A stretch of 64,000 nucleotides of DNA from Thermococcus sp. AM4 (GCF_000151205.2 NC_016051.1:1922001-1986000); one strand, 5' to 3'; counted from the stretch's first letter, positions 50,893 through 59,789 are shown. Notes: generated by a model not told the origin, from the sequence alone. Made by a program: numbers and translations.

Positions 50893-52233
50893 TCACATGC
50901 CCCCGCTGACCGCTAGCTCTATTATCTTCCTTATCTCGACGAGGAACTCCATCGGAATGTCCTTGAGCATTGGCTCGAGGAAGCCCTTCACTATGAGCTG
51001 TGTCGCCTTCTCCTCGTCGAGTCCCCTGCTCATGAGGTAGAACAGCTCCTCCTCGCGTATCTTGCCTATCGCTGCCTCGTGGCTCAGCTCGGCGTCGTCA
51101 ACCTTGCTGACCAGCCCGGGGTAGGTCTCCATCGTGGCCCTGTCGCTGAGGAGAAGGGCATCACAGCTTATGTGGCCCTTCGTCTTTGGCGCCTCAGCCC
51201 TTATGATTCCGCGCGTTATGACGGTGCTCTCGTCCATTATGACGGCCTTGCTCGCGTTTATTCCCCCGGCGCCTTTGCCCTGGAGATACATCTCGCCACC
51301 CAGGTCCACGAACCAGTCCTTCTGGCCGAGCAAGATACCGTTCAGCTCGACGTAGCCGTTCTCATCAACCCAGTACTTTGGATTGGCGACGTTGCTCCTT
51401 CCGGTTCCGAGGCCGACGGTGGTGTTGATGAAGCGCGCCCCCTTTCCAATCTTCGCCCTCGTCATGGGCCTCGTGTGGACGTACTCCGGCCAGTTCTGCA
51501 GGACGGTCAGCTGGCCTTTGGCGTTCTCGTGGAAGTACGCCTCGGTCATGTCAAGGTGGAGTGAGTGCTTGACGAGTATCGGAGCCGTACAGCCCTCTAT
51601 GAGATGGAACTCCGTGTTCTTCTCCGCGATTATGATGATGTGCGGAGCCTGAGCAAGGGCGCTCTCCTGTATCAGGAAGAACAGGTGAAGCGGGAACGGA
51701 ACCTTAAGGCCTTCCTTGACGTAGAGGAAGATTCCCCCGTTCCAGACTGCCGTATGGTAGGCCGTAAGCTTGCTCTCGTCAACGCGGAAGAGCTTGAGGA
51801 AGTGCTCCTTGACGAGGTCGGGATACTTTCTCACCGCCTCCTCGGTCGGAAGGACTATCAGGCCCTTCTTGGCCCACTCCTTGAGGAACTCGTTGTAGAT
51901 GACTCCGGTGTCGGTCTGAACCGCTAAGCCGGCTATGTACTTCTGCTCGACCTCAGAGATGCCGAGCCTGTCGAGGAGAGCCTTCATCTCCGGTGGCAAA
52001 TCGTCGAGGCTCTCGACCTTCTCGGGCAGGCCCTCGATTTCGGGCTTCGCTATGAACTGGAGCAGTTCCTCCTCGCTTATGACCGGGTCGTTCAGCGGGG
52101 CCCTCTCGAACGCTTCTAACGCCTTGTACCTTATCCTCGTCATCCACTCCGGTTCCCTGTTCCTCTTTGCAAGTTCTTCAATCTGGTTCTCGATTATAGC
52201 CTTGGCATCGCTCATGGTTATCGTCTCGGTCAT
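50893..52233 (-). CDS. sufB: Fe-S cluster assembly protein SufB
   Basis: A 446-residue scaffold of the SUF system. The N-terminal helical region (to about 110) precedes a right-handed beta-helix domain rich in short strands, with conserved RGIIRAEAPKTKGHISCDALLLSD and DDAELSHEAAIGKI; His and Cys in these blocks are cluster or interface residues. With SufC it forms the minimal archaeal Fe-S assembly complex. The start overlaps the sufC stop (ATGA). No sufD follows in this window. Confidence 0.93.
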   Translation of the reverse strand: MTETITMSDAKAIIENQIEELAKRNREPEWMTRIRYKALEAFERAPLNDPVISEEELLQFIAKPEIEGLPEKVESLDDLPPEMKALLDRLGISEVEQKYIAGLAVQTDTGVIYNEFLKEWAKKGLIVLPTEEAVRKYPDLVKEHFLKLFRVDESKLTAYHTAVWNGGIFLYVKEGLKVPFPLHLFFLIQESALAQAPHIIIIAEKNTEFHLIEGCTAPILVKHSLHLDMTEAYFHENAKGQLTVLQNWPEYVHTRPMTRAKIGKGARFINTTVGLGTGRSNVANPKYWVDENGYVELNGILLGQKDWFVDLGGEMYLQGKGAGGINASKAVIMDESTVITRGIIRAEAPKTKGHISCDALLLSDRATMETYPGLVSKVDDAELSHEAAIGKIREEELFYLMSRGLDEEKATQLIVKGFLEPMLKDIPMEFLVEIRKIIELAVSGGM

Positions 52234-52970
52234 GCTCCCACCTCCTCAAAGATTCCGGCGAAGCCTTCCCTGTCTATCCTGTCGACGAGCTCTCCCCCGC
52301 CGGTCCGAACGATCCTGCCGTCCTTCATGACGTGGACGGTTATCTTTTCCCTGTCGATATGCTCAAGGATTCTGCCGTAGTGGGTTATCAGGAGTATCGC
52401 AGTTCCCTTGCTGTGGAGCTCCTCAATCTTCCTGCTGATTACGCTGAGCGAGTCAACGTCAACACCGCTGTCGGGCTCGTCCAGAATCAGCAACTTTGGC
52501 TCGATGAGAACCGCCTGGAGAAGCTCAAGCCTCTTCCTCTCGCCACCGGAGAAGCCGACGTTCACGTAGCGGTGTAGATCCTCCTCATTGAACCACAGCT
52601 CCTTCGCCTTTTCCACTATAAGGTCGTAGGCCTCCACCGGGTCGAGTCCCTTGAGCTCGACCAGAACCTGCTGGAGGAACTCGATGATCTTAACGCCCTC
52701 GACCTCGGGCGGAACCTGAAAGGCCAGCATAATGCCCCGCTTTGCCCTCTCGTCCGGGCTCAGCTCGGTTATGTCTTCGCCCTCGAAGAGAATCCTCCCG
52801 TCCCTGACCTCGTACTTGGGATGACCGGCAATGGTTAAGGCGAGCGTTGATTTTCCAGATCCGTTCGGGCCCATTACCACGTGCAGCTCGCCGGGTTTCA
52901 CCTCCAGGTCGACCCCCTTGAGTATCTCCCTGTCCTCGACGTTCACGTGAAGGTTCTCAACTTTGAGCAT
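52230..52970 (-). CDS. sufC: Fe-S cluster assembly ATPase SufC
   Basis: A 246-residue ABC-type ATPase. Walker A is GPNGSGKSTL near 34, the signature motif GFSGGERKRLELLQ near 140, Walker B LLILDEPDSGVD near 160, with the H-loop in LITHYGRI. It drives the conformational changes of SufB during cluster assembly. ATG 52970 follows GGAGGTGA. The open frame runs 78 bases upstream but covers the divergent promoter. Confidence 0.94.
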   Translation of the reverse strand: MLKVENLHVNVEDREILKGVDLEVKPGELHVVMGPNGSGKSTLALTIAGHPKYEVRDGRILFEGEDITELSPDERAKRGIMLAFQVPPEVEGVKIIEFLQQVLVELKGLDPVEAYDLIVEKAKELWFNEEDLHRYVNVGFSGGERKRLELLQAVLIEPKLLILDEPDSGVDVDSLSVISRKIEELHSKGTAILLITHYGRILEHIDREKITVHVMKDGRIVRTGGGELVDRIDREGFAGIFEEVGA

Positions 52971-53035
52971 TAGCTCACCTCCGTGGGTAACGTGATTGGG
53001 ATCTTTTTTAAGCATTTTGGAACAGGTCTGGGTAG

Positions 53036-53060
53036 TGAGCATATGCACAAGCCTTTTAAC
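53036..53060. promoter_or_regulatory. Palindrome copy C (13/14) in the divergent sufC/NifX-like 2 promoter
   Basis: TGAGCATATGCACA (53036-53049) matches 13 of 14 positions. It is followed after two bases by the TATA-like CCTTTTAAC (53052-53060) for the gene at 53095. In the other direction a TATA-like element near 53005-53013 serves sufC. Confidence 0.6.
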
Positions 53061-53094
53061 TTAGGCTTTCCTAACCCGGATGGAGGTGGTGTGA

Positions 53095-53523
53095 ATGAGG
53101 ATAATAGTCTCAACCGTGAACGGAGGGCTCGACGACAGGGTAAACCCCGCCTTCGGCAGGACTCCGACCTTCACGATAGTCGACGTTGAGAACGGGGAGA
53201 TAGTGAACGTCCAGGTCGTTCCGAACCCGGGCTACAGCCAGCCGAGGGGAGCGGGGGTAACCGCGGCCCAGTTCGCCATAGACCAGGGCGCCGACGTCGT
53301 CATAGCCGGCCAGTTCGGGCCGAACTCATCGGGCGTCCTCCAGGCGGCGGGCATAAGAATGCACTCCGCACCGCCAACGATGACTGTGAGGGAGGCGGTC
53401 GAAGCGCTTCTTCGCGGGGAGCTGGGCCCGGCTGTCTTCGGTTCGGAAGGAGGCATGGGCGGAAGAGGACGCGGAAGGGGAATGGGTAGAGGAATGGGCC
53501 GGGGTATGAGGGGCGGATGGTGA
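53095..53523 (+). CDS. NifX-like protein 2 with GRGM tail
   Basis: A 142-residue protein that matches NifX-like 1 over its first 105 residues (IIVSTVNGGLDDRVNPAFGRTP and a FGPNSSGVLQAAGI block) and ends in GRGRGMGRGMGRGMRGG. The domain probably binds a metal cofactor. It starts divergent from sufC and shares the palindromic control element. Confidence 0.8.
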   Translation: MRIIVSTVNGGLDDRVNPAFGRTPTFTIVDVENGEIVNVQVVPNPGYSQPRGAGVTAAQFAIDQGADVVIAGQFGPNSSGVLQAAGIRMHSAPPTMTVREAVEALLRGELGPAVFGSEGGMGGRGRGRGMGRGMGRGMRGGW

Positions 53524-53527
53524 TCCC

Positions 53528-54340
53528 GTGCGCCTCACAATTATTTTTGAAAACCACGCAGGCTACAGGAAGGGCTTGCTCGGCTACCACGGCTTCTCCG
53601 CCTTAGTTGAGCACCGCGGTAAGAAGGTTCTCGTGGATACGGGCACGGACGGAAAGGTTCTGCTGGGAAACATGACAGAACTCGGCTTTTCTCCCGATGA
53701 AATCGACGCCATCTTCCTTACCCACGGTCACTACGATCACACGGGTGGATTGAGGGCCTTCCTCGAAAGCAGGAACTCGGGGATCGATGTCTACGCCCAC
53801 CCGGGAATCTTCGCGAGGAGGATAGCCCTGAAGCCGTACAGGCGGGAGATTGGGATACCCTTCGGAAGGGAGGAACTTGAAAGCCTGGGCGCAAGGTTTC
53901 ACCTCTCCCCGAAACCCGCTGAGTTCCTGCCCGGGTTCGTGAGTTCAGGCGAGATAGAGAGAATAACCTGGGACCGGGCAGTGGGCCATCTCGTTCTGGA
54001 CGGAAAGACCGTTCCCGACCCGGTTCTCGATGACATCGCCCTCATCGTCGATCTCGGCGATAGTGTGGCGGTTATCACCGGCTGCGGTCACAGCGGGGTG
54101 ATCAACATAGCGAGGCACGCCGTGGAACTCACGGGAAAGCCTGTGCTGGCTTTGATAGGCGGGTTCCACCTGAGGGGCGCCGGGAGGGCTCTCCTGGAGG
54201 ATGCCGCCAGGAAACTTGCTGAGCTCGGCGTTGAAAAGCTCTACGCCGGCCACTGCACCGGCCTGGAGGAGTTCGCCTTCCTCGCCTCTGCCCTCGGCAA
54301 CGTCGAGGGCCTTTACGTCGGCAAGGTCATCGAGCTCTAG
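53528..54340 (+). CDS. MBL-fold metallohydrolase
   Basis: A 270-residue metallo-beta-lactamase-fold enzyme. The metal site is in FLTHGHYDHTGG near 64, with further His in GCGHSG and HCTG. It resembles the group annotated as dihydropterin-related phosphate synthase, but that name is not diagnostic. GTG start at 53528 lies four bases after the NifX-like 2 stop, so the two are co-transcribed. Its end overlaps the convergent gene by 14 bases. Confidence 0.82.
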   Translation: MRLTIIFENHAGYRKGLLGYHGFSALVEHRGKKVLVDTGTDGKVLLGNMTELGFSPDEIDAIFLTHGHYDHTGGLRAFLESRNSGIDVYAHPGIFARRIALKPYRREIGIPFGREELESLGARFHLSPKPAEFLPGFVSSGEIERITWDRAVGHLVLDGKTVPDPVLDDIALIVDLGDSVAVITGCGHSGVINIARHAVELTGKPVLALIGGFHLRGAGRALLEDAARKLAELGVEKLYAGHCTGLEEFAFLASALGNVEGLYVGKVIEL

Positions 54341-54608
54341 CGAATCCCTTTTCCTCAAGCTCCTTAGCCAGGAGTGCAACGGTCAAGATGCCCTCGAAGA
54401 TGCTCCCAAAGTTCGGAACCTCGCCGAACTGGGCGAAGAGCGTTCCGTAGCGCGGGTGCCACGCATCGACCTGCTTCCTGTTTTTGGCCGTTATGATGTA
54501 GACGACCCACTCTCTTTCCTCGAGCCACTCAACGAGCCTCCAGGCATCGGCCATGTCTTTGACCTCAAAGCCGAACTTCTCACGCACCTTCCCGATGAGC
54601 TCGTCCAT
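54327..54608 (-). CDS. Conserved protein of unknown function
   Basis: A 93-residue protein, mostly helical, with DELIGKVREKFGFEVKD at the start and VVYIITAKNRKQVDAWHPR in the middle. No catalytic motif is recognised. ATG 54608 follows GGTGAGGA; GTG 54617 is the alternative. Confidence 0.6.
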   Translation of the reverse strand: MDELIGKVREKFGFEVKDMADAWRLVEWLEEREWVVYIITAKNRKQVDAWHPRYGTLFAQFGEVPNFGSIFEGILTVALLAKELEEKGFARAR

Positions 54609-54649
54609 TGTCCTCACCGCTTCGGTTTCTTTCGGCGGTTAATAAACCT

Positions 54650-55381
54650 TCACAGGAGCATCTTGAGCGCGACGAGGATTAAAACCCCCGCAAAAGCCTT
54701 CCTCAGAACTTCCGGCCTGACCCTGTGTGCCGCTAAAGCGCCGAGCCTGCCGCCGATTATGAGCCCCGGAGCAAGGAGAAGGGCCATGTGTAAATCAACC
54801 TGTCCGAGGCGGTAGTGCTCGAAGGCTCCGGCTAAAGCCGTGAAGAACAGCGCGAAGCTCGACGTTCCCACGGCATAGCGCATGGGTATGCCCACGAAGG
54901 TGTGAAAGAGCGGGACGTTGAGAACGCCGCCGCTTATGCCCAAAAGCCCGCTCACGAGGCCCGAGAGGATGCCCACAAGGGGGACGCGGGAGTAATGAAC
55001 GGTTCCGTTGTTCTCATGTCCGCCGTTCTTTCCCCGTGCCATCGTGTACGCGAGGTAAAGGAGGAGCAGCGCAAAGATCAGCCTGAGCTCTCTGCCCGGA
55101 AGCATGGAGGACAGGTAAGCACCGAGAACGGCGAAGGGAACCGAAAAGACCTCCTTAAGGAGAACGACGCGATAAAGAACCGCACCCCTTCGAATGTGGG
55201 TCAGCGATGCCGAGAGCGAGCTGAGGACTATGCATGTCAAACTCGTGCCGATGGCGAGGTGTATCGGCTCTCCGAGGAGGACGAGGGCGGGCACAATGAG
55301 AAACCCCCCACCTAAGCCGAACAATCCCGCCACGAGGCCTATTCCGAGGCCGAGGACAAAATCGAAGAGATACTGGAGCAT
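54650..55381 (-). CDS. TauE/SafE-family membrane transporter 1
   Basis: A 243-residue permease with about eight spans. Both halves repeat the family motif: GLFGLGGGFLIVP near 20 and GLLGISGGVLNVPLF near 140. The family is linked to export of sulfite, sulfonates or organic acids, but the substrate cannot be told from sequence. Tandem paralogue of the next gene. Confidence 0.85.
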   Translation of the reverse strand: MLQYLFDFVLGLGIGLVAGLFGLGGGFLIVPALVLLGEPIHLAIGTSLTCIVLSSLSASLTHIRRGAVLYRVVLLKEVFSVPFAVLGAYLSSMLPGRELRLIFALLLLYLAYTMARGKNGGHENNGTVHYSRVPLVGILSGLVSGLLGISGGVLNVPLFHTFVGIPMRYAVGTSSFALFFTALAGAFEHYRLGQVDLHMALLLAPGLIIGGRLGALAAHRVRPEVLRKAFAGVLILVALKMLL

Positions 55382-55412
55382 GGAAAAAAGTTAAAGGGGT
55401 CTCTTAAAAACC

Positions 55413-56177
55413 TCACGGAACCGCGAAGCCAAGCCCCTTGAGGATCATTCTTAACGCCAGAAGGAACATCACGACGGCAAAGGCCTTTTTCAGAGAGGAA
55501 GCCTTCGTTCTCTTGGCTATTCCTGCCCCGAGCTGGGCCCCTATTATCAGCCCGGGCACGAGGAGGACGAGCCAGTGGAGTTCCACGTTGCCCATCATGT
55601 AGTGCTTTATCGCCCCGGAAGCTGCGGTGAACACTATGGCAAAGCTTGAGGTCGCTACCGCGTAGTGAATTGGCAGTCCGAGGTATGTAAGGAAGGGCAC
55701 GTTGATGATTCCTCCGCCAACTCCGAGCAGACCGCTCGCGATTCCCGCGAAGAAGCCACCGACCGGGACGAGCTTGTAGTTCACCCTAACGTCCTCAAGC
55801 TTGACCTCGCTCGGCTCTGCCGTTTTCTTCCTGTATATCCTTACCGCAACGACGATTAGCGCCAGCCCGAAGATGACCTTCAGCCCGGAGGCGCTGATGA
55901 ACGATGTGAGCCATGCCCCTATGTAGGCGCCTATAACAGCGGTCGAGGCCAGCAGAAGTCCGACCTTGTAGTGTATTCTCCTCTGCCTTGAGTATGCAAT
56001 AGCCGAGCTGAGCGATGTAAACACGACGGCCGCGCTCGAGGTTCCTACCGCGTGGTGCATCTCGACGCCGAGCAGGTTGAGAGTTGGCACTATCAGGAAG
56101 CCCCCTCCGAGGCCGAACAGCGCCGCGAGGATTCCGATGAAGACACCGACAGCGAAGTAGCCGAGGTATTTCAGCAC
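55413..56177 (-). CDS. TauE/SafE-family membrane transporter 2
   Basis: A 254-residue paralogue of the preceding transporter with the same motif repeated (GLGGGFLIVP, GVGGGIINVPFL). The two genes are 31 bases apart and probably co-transcribed. Its ATG directly abuts the vapC stop upstream. Confidence 0.85.
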   Translation of the reverse strand: MLKYLGYFAVGVFIGILAALFGLGGGFLIVPTLNLLGVEMHHAVGTSSAAVVFTSLSSAIAYSRQRRIHYKVGLLLASTAVIGAYIGAWLTSFISASGLKVIFGLALIVVAVRIYRKKTAEPSEVKLEDVRVNYKLVPVGGFFAGIASGLLGVGGGIINVPFLTYLGLPIHYAVATSSFAIVFTAASGAIKHYMMGNVELHWLVLLVPGLIIGAQLGAGIAKRTKASSLKKAFAVVMFLLALRMILKGLGFAVP

Positions 56178-56609
56178 TCAATCACCTCCAAGGAGCGTTT
56201 TTATTGCCCTGCTTATGCTCCAAACCTCAATAATGCCCGCACGGGAAACCTTCTCAAAGTGCCTGTCGTTGGTAACGAGGATTGCCCCGCTTTTCAGGCA
56301 CGTTGCCGCATGGACGGCATCCGCAAGCTGTGTCTCCGGAAAATACGGGAGAACGCGGAGCACTTCCTCCCTGCTTGGGTTCACAATCGTAACCCTCCTC
56401 CTAATGAACTCATAGAAGTCCAGCGCGTTGAGCTTTTCGGCGTATTTTCGGTATTCGGCCATCAAGACGTCGTTTGCCACCAGAGTGTAGCGTTTACCGG
56501 TTAAAAAATGGAGTAAAAGCTCGGTCGTGTCAGTCCAGCCCCGTTTAACCGCCGCTATGAAGACGTTCGTGTCGAGGAGAAATTTAGAGCCCGTATAGTT
56601 CCTTCGCAA
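56178..56609 (-). CDS. VapC-type PIN-domain toxin
   Basis: A 143-residue PIN ribonuclease with active-site acids in LLDTNVFI near 12 and LADAVHAA near 97. TTG 56609 is chosen because it follows GAGGGGAAC and keeps family length; ATG 56642 would add a non-homologous basic stretch. It overlaps its AbrB-type antitoxin by 26 bases. Confidence 0.8.
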   Translation of the reverse strand: MRRNYTGSKFLLDTNVFIAAVKRGWTDTTELLLHFLTGKRYTLVANDVLMAEYRKYAEKLNALDFYEFIRRRVTIVNPSREEVLRVLPYFPETQLADAVHAATCLKSGAILVTNDRHFEKVSRAGIIEVWSISRAIKTLLGGD

Positions 56610-56850
56610 CCCTGTTCCCCTCTTCCTCGGTTTCAGCCTCAAGCTCCTCTAAATCCACTCCCATCGAGTTCCTGACGAGCTTTTCTAGCATCTTTTTGAC
56701 GTTGAAGCGCCTCATGACTATCGTATCGCCGTCTATCTCCGTAACGAGGAACTCCTCGCCGGGCTTGATGTTGAGCCTTCTCCGGACGTCCTTCGGGATT
56801 ACGACCCTGCCCTTGGAGTCTACCTTTGTTATTCCCACTTTTCCCACCAT
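56584..56850 (-). CDS. AbrB-type antitoxin
   Basis: An 88-residue protein. The SpoVT/AbrB swapped-hairpin DNA-binding domain is clear (VGITKVDSKGRVVIPKDVRRRL, then GEEFLVTEIDGD), followed by a helical toxin-binding tail. ATG 56850 sits near the likely transcription start, since TTAAATA lies about 25 bases upstream. It probably represses its own operon with VapC. Confidence 0.85.
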   Translation of the reverse strand: MVGKVGITKVDSKGRVVIPKDVRRRLNIKPGEEFLVTEIDGDTIVMRRFNVKKMLEKLVRNSMGVDLEELEAETEEEGNRVAKELYGL

Positions 56851-56880
56851 TCCCACTACTGCATCGAGGTATTTAAGGGT

Positions 56881-57873
56881 TTACATTTCCAGCGCTATCG
56901 CCTCAATCAGCTTTATCAGGGCCTCGAGGTCGCCGAGATGGAGCGTCTCGACCTCGCTGTGGAGGTACTTAATCGGGACGCTCAAGGCTAAGACCTCGCT
57001 CTTGTGCTGGAAGATGGAGGCATCGGTTCCACCACCCGTAACCCCTACCTGAAGGGGAATCGCGTTGCGCGAGGCTATCTCAGCGACCTTTCTCGCCAGC
57101 TTTCTCGTGTAGATGGCCGAGTTGTCCACGGCCCTTATCACCGCTCCCCCGCCGAGGCGAACGTCGCCAGTAAGCTCTGCACAGCAGGCGAAAGAGTCAA
57201 CCGCGAAGGCGTACTTCGGCGAGTAGCGCTCCGCGAGGAATTTGGCTCCCTTGAGCCCGACCTCCTCCTGAACGGTGAAGGCGAAAATCCACCTGCCGTC
57301 CAAATCGTGGTCGACTAGGTCCTTTATAGCCTCAACAAGTGCCACAACCCCGAAGCGGTCGTCGAGGGAGCGGGTTGAGACGTAGCGGTCGTTGAGAACC
57401 GCGAAGTGCTTCTTGAAGACCGCATAATCGAGGACCTTAACGCCGAGCCTCTCGGCCTCTTCCCTGCTTTCAGCCCCGATGTCTATGACGAGCTTGTTCC
57501 AAGGAACCGTGTCAAACTTCCTCTCGAGGTTGAGATGAACCGGAAGTGCTCCAATAACGCCGTCGAGCTTTCCGTTCTCGGTTACAACGTCGAGGTGCCT
57601 GCCGTAGAGCAGTCTGTCGTCTATCCCGCCAACTTTCCTGAAGGTGAGCTTCCCGTCGGGCCTTATTCCGGTAATCAGAAGCCCTATCTCGTCCATGTGG
57701 GCCATGAAAATGCCTTTCAGCTCGCCTTCGCCGAGTTCAACTATGAGGTTGCCGATTGTATCGACGGTGTAGTCGGCGTAGGGTTCGAGCCACTCACCTA
57801 CCTTCTCCCTGACATTCTCCTCGTAGCCGGAAATTCCAGGGATAGCTGTTATCTCCCTCAACTCGGTTATCAT
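56881..57873 (-). CDS. M42 family metallopeptidase
   Basis: A 330-residue TET-type aminopeptidase. The two-metal site is spread through AHMDEIGL near 58, STRSLDDRFG near 170, VQEEVGLKGA near 203 and AVDSFACC near 224; the final His is in YLHSEVE near 308. These enzymes form dodecameric tetrahedra that clear peptides released by the proteasome. Specificity (deblocking, Leu or Glu type) cannot be read here. Confidence 0.92.
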   Translation of the reverse strand: MITELREITAIPGISGYEENVREKVGEWLEPYADYTVDTIGNLIVELGEGELKGIFMAHMDEIGLLITGIRPDGKLTFRKVGGIDDRLLYGRHLDVVTENGKLDGVIGALPVHLNLERKFDTVPWNKLVIDIGAESREEAERLGVKVLDYAVFKKHFAVLNDRYVSTRSLDDRFGVVALVEAIKDLVDHDLDGRWIFAFTVQEEVGLKGAKFLAERYSPKYAFAVDSFACCAELTGDVRLGGGAVIRAVDNSAIYTRKLARKVAEIASRNAIPLQVGVTGGGTDASIFQHKSEVLALSVPIKYLHSEVETLHLGDLEALIKLIEAIALEM

Positions 57874-57883
57874 TCAAACCACC

Positions 57884-58885
57884 TCAGAGCATCTTTACCT
57901 CTTCCGGAGGGCGAACCTTAAGGACTTCGCGGTTCACGAGCGTCTCCGGAACCTCACCGCGCAGAACGGCCAGAAGGTTTCTTACGGCCTGGAACCCCAT
58001 GTCCTCCATAGCCTCCTTTGAGAGGCCGGCGTAGTGGGGCGTTAAAACAGTCTCCCACTCGTAGTCGAAAAGCTCGTGCTCCTGAACCGGCTCGTTCTCA
58101 AAGACGTCGGTCGCGTAGCCCTTCAGCTTACCATCTTTGAGGGCCTTAACGAGGGCCTCTTCATCGACGAGGGTTCCGCGCCCGATGTTCACCAGGTACT
58201 TGCCCTCAAGGAGCTCCAATCGCTCTTCGTTGATGATGTGGTAGGTTTCCTTCGTCGCTGGGAGAGCTAAAATCACTATGTCGCTCTCCCTCAGCACGTC
58301 GTCAAGGGGAAGGTACCTCGCACCAACTTCCTCCTCGATGTCTAACTTTCTCGAGCGCGACCAGTAGAGTATCTCCGTCCCCATCGCCTTCATTCTCCGC
58401 GCTATTGCCTTTCCTATCGCCCCCATACCGAGGATTCCAATCTTTTTGCCGTAAACCGTCTCGATGCCCTTGAAACCGCTCCAGACAGTCCTGTGGGAGT
58501 CCCACTTTCCAGCCCTTATGAACCTGTCGGCGTAGGCGATTTTTCTCAGAAGCGCTACCGTTAAGCCGACGGCGAACTCCGCTACCGCCTCGCTGAGAAC
58601 GCCGGCCACTTTGGTGACGTAGATTCCCTTCTTGGTTGCAGTCTCGACGTCAACGTGGTCGTAGCCTGCTGAATGACAGCTTATGACCTTCAGCCTTTCA
58701 GCTTTCTCAAGGACTTCGCCGGGAACCGGGTTGAGCGGGGAAACTATCAGCCCGTCGTACTTCCCAATGACCTCTTTAAGCTCCTCAACGCTCGGGTAGA
58801 GGATAACGTCAACGTCCGCCCATTTCTTGAGTTCCTCAAGGGGTTTGCTCTTCATCTTGAAGAGGACGGCCACATTCGGCCTCAT
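57884..58885 (-). CDS. D-isomer-specific 2-hydroxyacid dehydrogenase
   Basis: A 333-residue NAD(P)-dependent enzyme. The Rossmann motif is GILGMGAIGKAIARR near 150, catalytic Arg in NIGRGTLVDE near 237, Glu in ENEP near 266 and His in LTPHYAG near 285. Related to glyoxylate/hydroxypyruvate reductase and phosphoglycerate dehydrogenase; without the regulatory ACT domain, the former is more likely. Ten bases separate it from the peptidase gene. Confidence 0.88.
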   Translation of the reverse strand: MRPNVAVLFKMKSKPLEELKKWADVDVILYPSVEELKEVIGKYDGLIVSPLNPVPGEVLEKAERLKVISCHSAGYDHVDVETATKKGIYVTKVAGVLSEAVAEFAVGLTVALLRKIAYADRFIRAGKWDSHRTVWSGFKGIETVYGKKIGILGMGAIGKAIARRMKAMGTEILYWSRSRKLDIEEEVGARYLPLDDVLRESDIVILALPATKETYHIINEERLELLEGKYLVNIGRGTLVDEEALVKALKDGKLKGYATDVFENEPVQEHELFDYEWETVLTPHYAGLSKEAMEDMGFQAVRNLLAVLRGEVPETLVNREVLKVRPPEEVKML

Positions 58886-58931
58886 GATATCACCTTAAGA
58901 TCTTCATCGAAAAGTTAAAAATAGTTTTTGG

Positions 58932-59636
58932 TCACTCTTCGAGCCCCTTAACGATGTCGAGAACGTCCTTCAGGCGGGAAACCACGAAGTCGCAGTTGCC
59001 CCACAGCTCTCTCTTCCCGCCGCTTGGATCGAGGAGAACGCTCACCATCCCCACGTTTTTGGCCCCGGTGCAGTCCTTCGCCGGGTTGTCCCCGACGTAG
59101 AGCGCTTCCTCCGGGCGGATTCCGGCCTTCTCAAGGGCGAGCTGAAACGGCCTCGGGTGGGGCTTGTAGAACCCCGCCTCCTCGCTCGTCGTTACGCTGT
59201 CAAAGAGCTCGTAGATGCCCAAAGCCTTCAGGTGGTGCTCTATGTAATCGTTGTCCGAATCCGTGATTATGCCCACGTGAAGGCCGAGCTCTTTGAGGGC
59301 CTTTATCGTCTCGACCGCGTCGGGAAAGAGCTCGCCGTGCCGCGCGTGCATCTCAAGGCTTATCTCCCAGAAGTCCTCCGGAACCGCGAAGCCGTGCCGT
59401 TCAGCAACGCGCCTGAGGGCTTCCGTGTCCACTTCCCTTATTTTCACGTAGGGTTTGCCGGCCAGCTCCTTAAAGAGGGCCGAGCTTTCCCCCTCGTACT
59501 CCTCCCAGATCGCCACGGGATCGAGATCCTCCCTTCCGCTTCTCCTGAGGACTTCCCTGATGATGTTAAGGTGGGTTCTGTTTTCTCCAGCCTTCGTTAT
59601 GAGCGTGCCCACGAAGTCGAAGAACACAGCCTTCAT
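58932..59636 (-). CDS. HAD-superfamily hydrolase
   Basis: A 234-residue phosphatase-like protein. The nucleophile motif reads VFFDFVGTLI: the canonical DxD second Asp is replaced by Val, so chemistry may differ (typical motif DxDGT). Motif II is IITDSDN, motif III Lys in AGFYKPHPRPF, motif IV VGDNPAKD. Probably a phosphatase or dehalogenase-like member of unknown substrate. ATG 59636 follows GGTGAAGG. Confidence 0.85.
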   Translation of the reverse strand: MKAVFFDFVGTLITKAGENRTHLNIIREVLRRSGREDLDPVAIWEEYEGESSALFKELAGKPYVKIREVDTEALRRVAERHGFAVPEDFWEISLEMHARHGELFPDAVETIKALKELGLHVGIITDSDNDYIEHHLKALGIYELFDSVTTSEEAGFYKPHPRPFQLALEKAGIRPEEALYVGDNPAKDCTGAKNVGMVSVLLDPSGGKRELWGNCDFVVSRLKDVLDIVKGLEE

Positions 59637-59698
59637 GGCCTTCACCGATCGGCCTACGCTCCGTTCCTTAAAGGCCTTCCGTCACCGCGCCGGTTTTG

Positions 59699-59721
59699 GA
59701 TCGAAATTTGATCGAGAATTT
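59699..59721. repeat. Direct repeat in intergenic region
   Basis: GATCGAAATTT (59699-59709) is followed at once by GATCGAGAATTT (59710-59721), a near-identical pair of 11-12 bases. It lies in the 153-base divergent region between the HAD gene and the Lrp-like gene and may be a regulator site. Confidence 0.35.
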
Positions 59722-59789
59722 GGCATAAAGACGGAAAATCTTTAGAAAACGTTTTATTGGCGGTCTTCCTGCAATGGAGCGGTGGTGAC

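Noticed and set aside
52971-53048. N-terminal extension of sufC
   Set aside because: It would cover the divergent promoter and palindrome; ATG 52970 has a perfect GGAGGTGA site and matches family length.
56604-56642. Longer PIN toxin start at 56642
   Set aside because: It would add a basic stretch that belongs to the antitoxin gene in another frame; TTG 56609 fits the family better.
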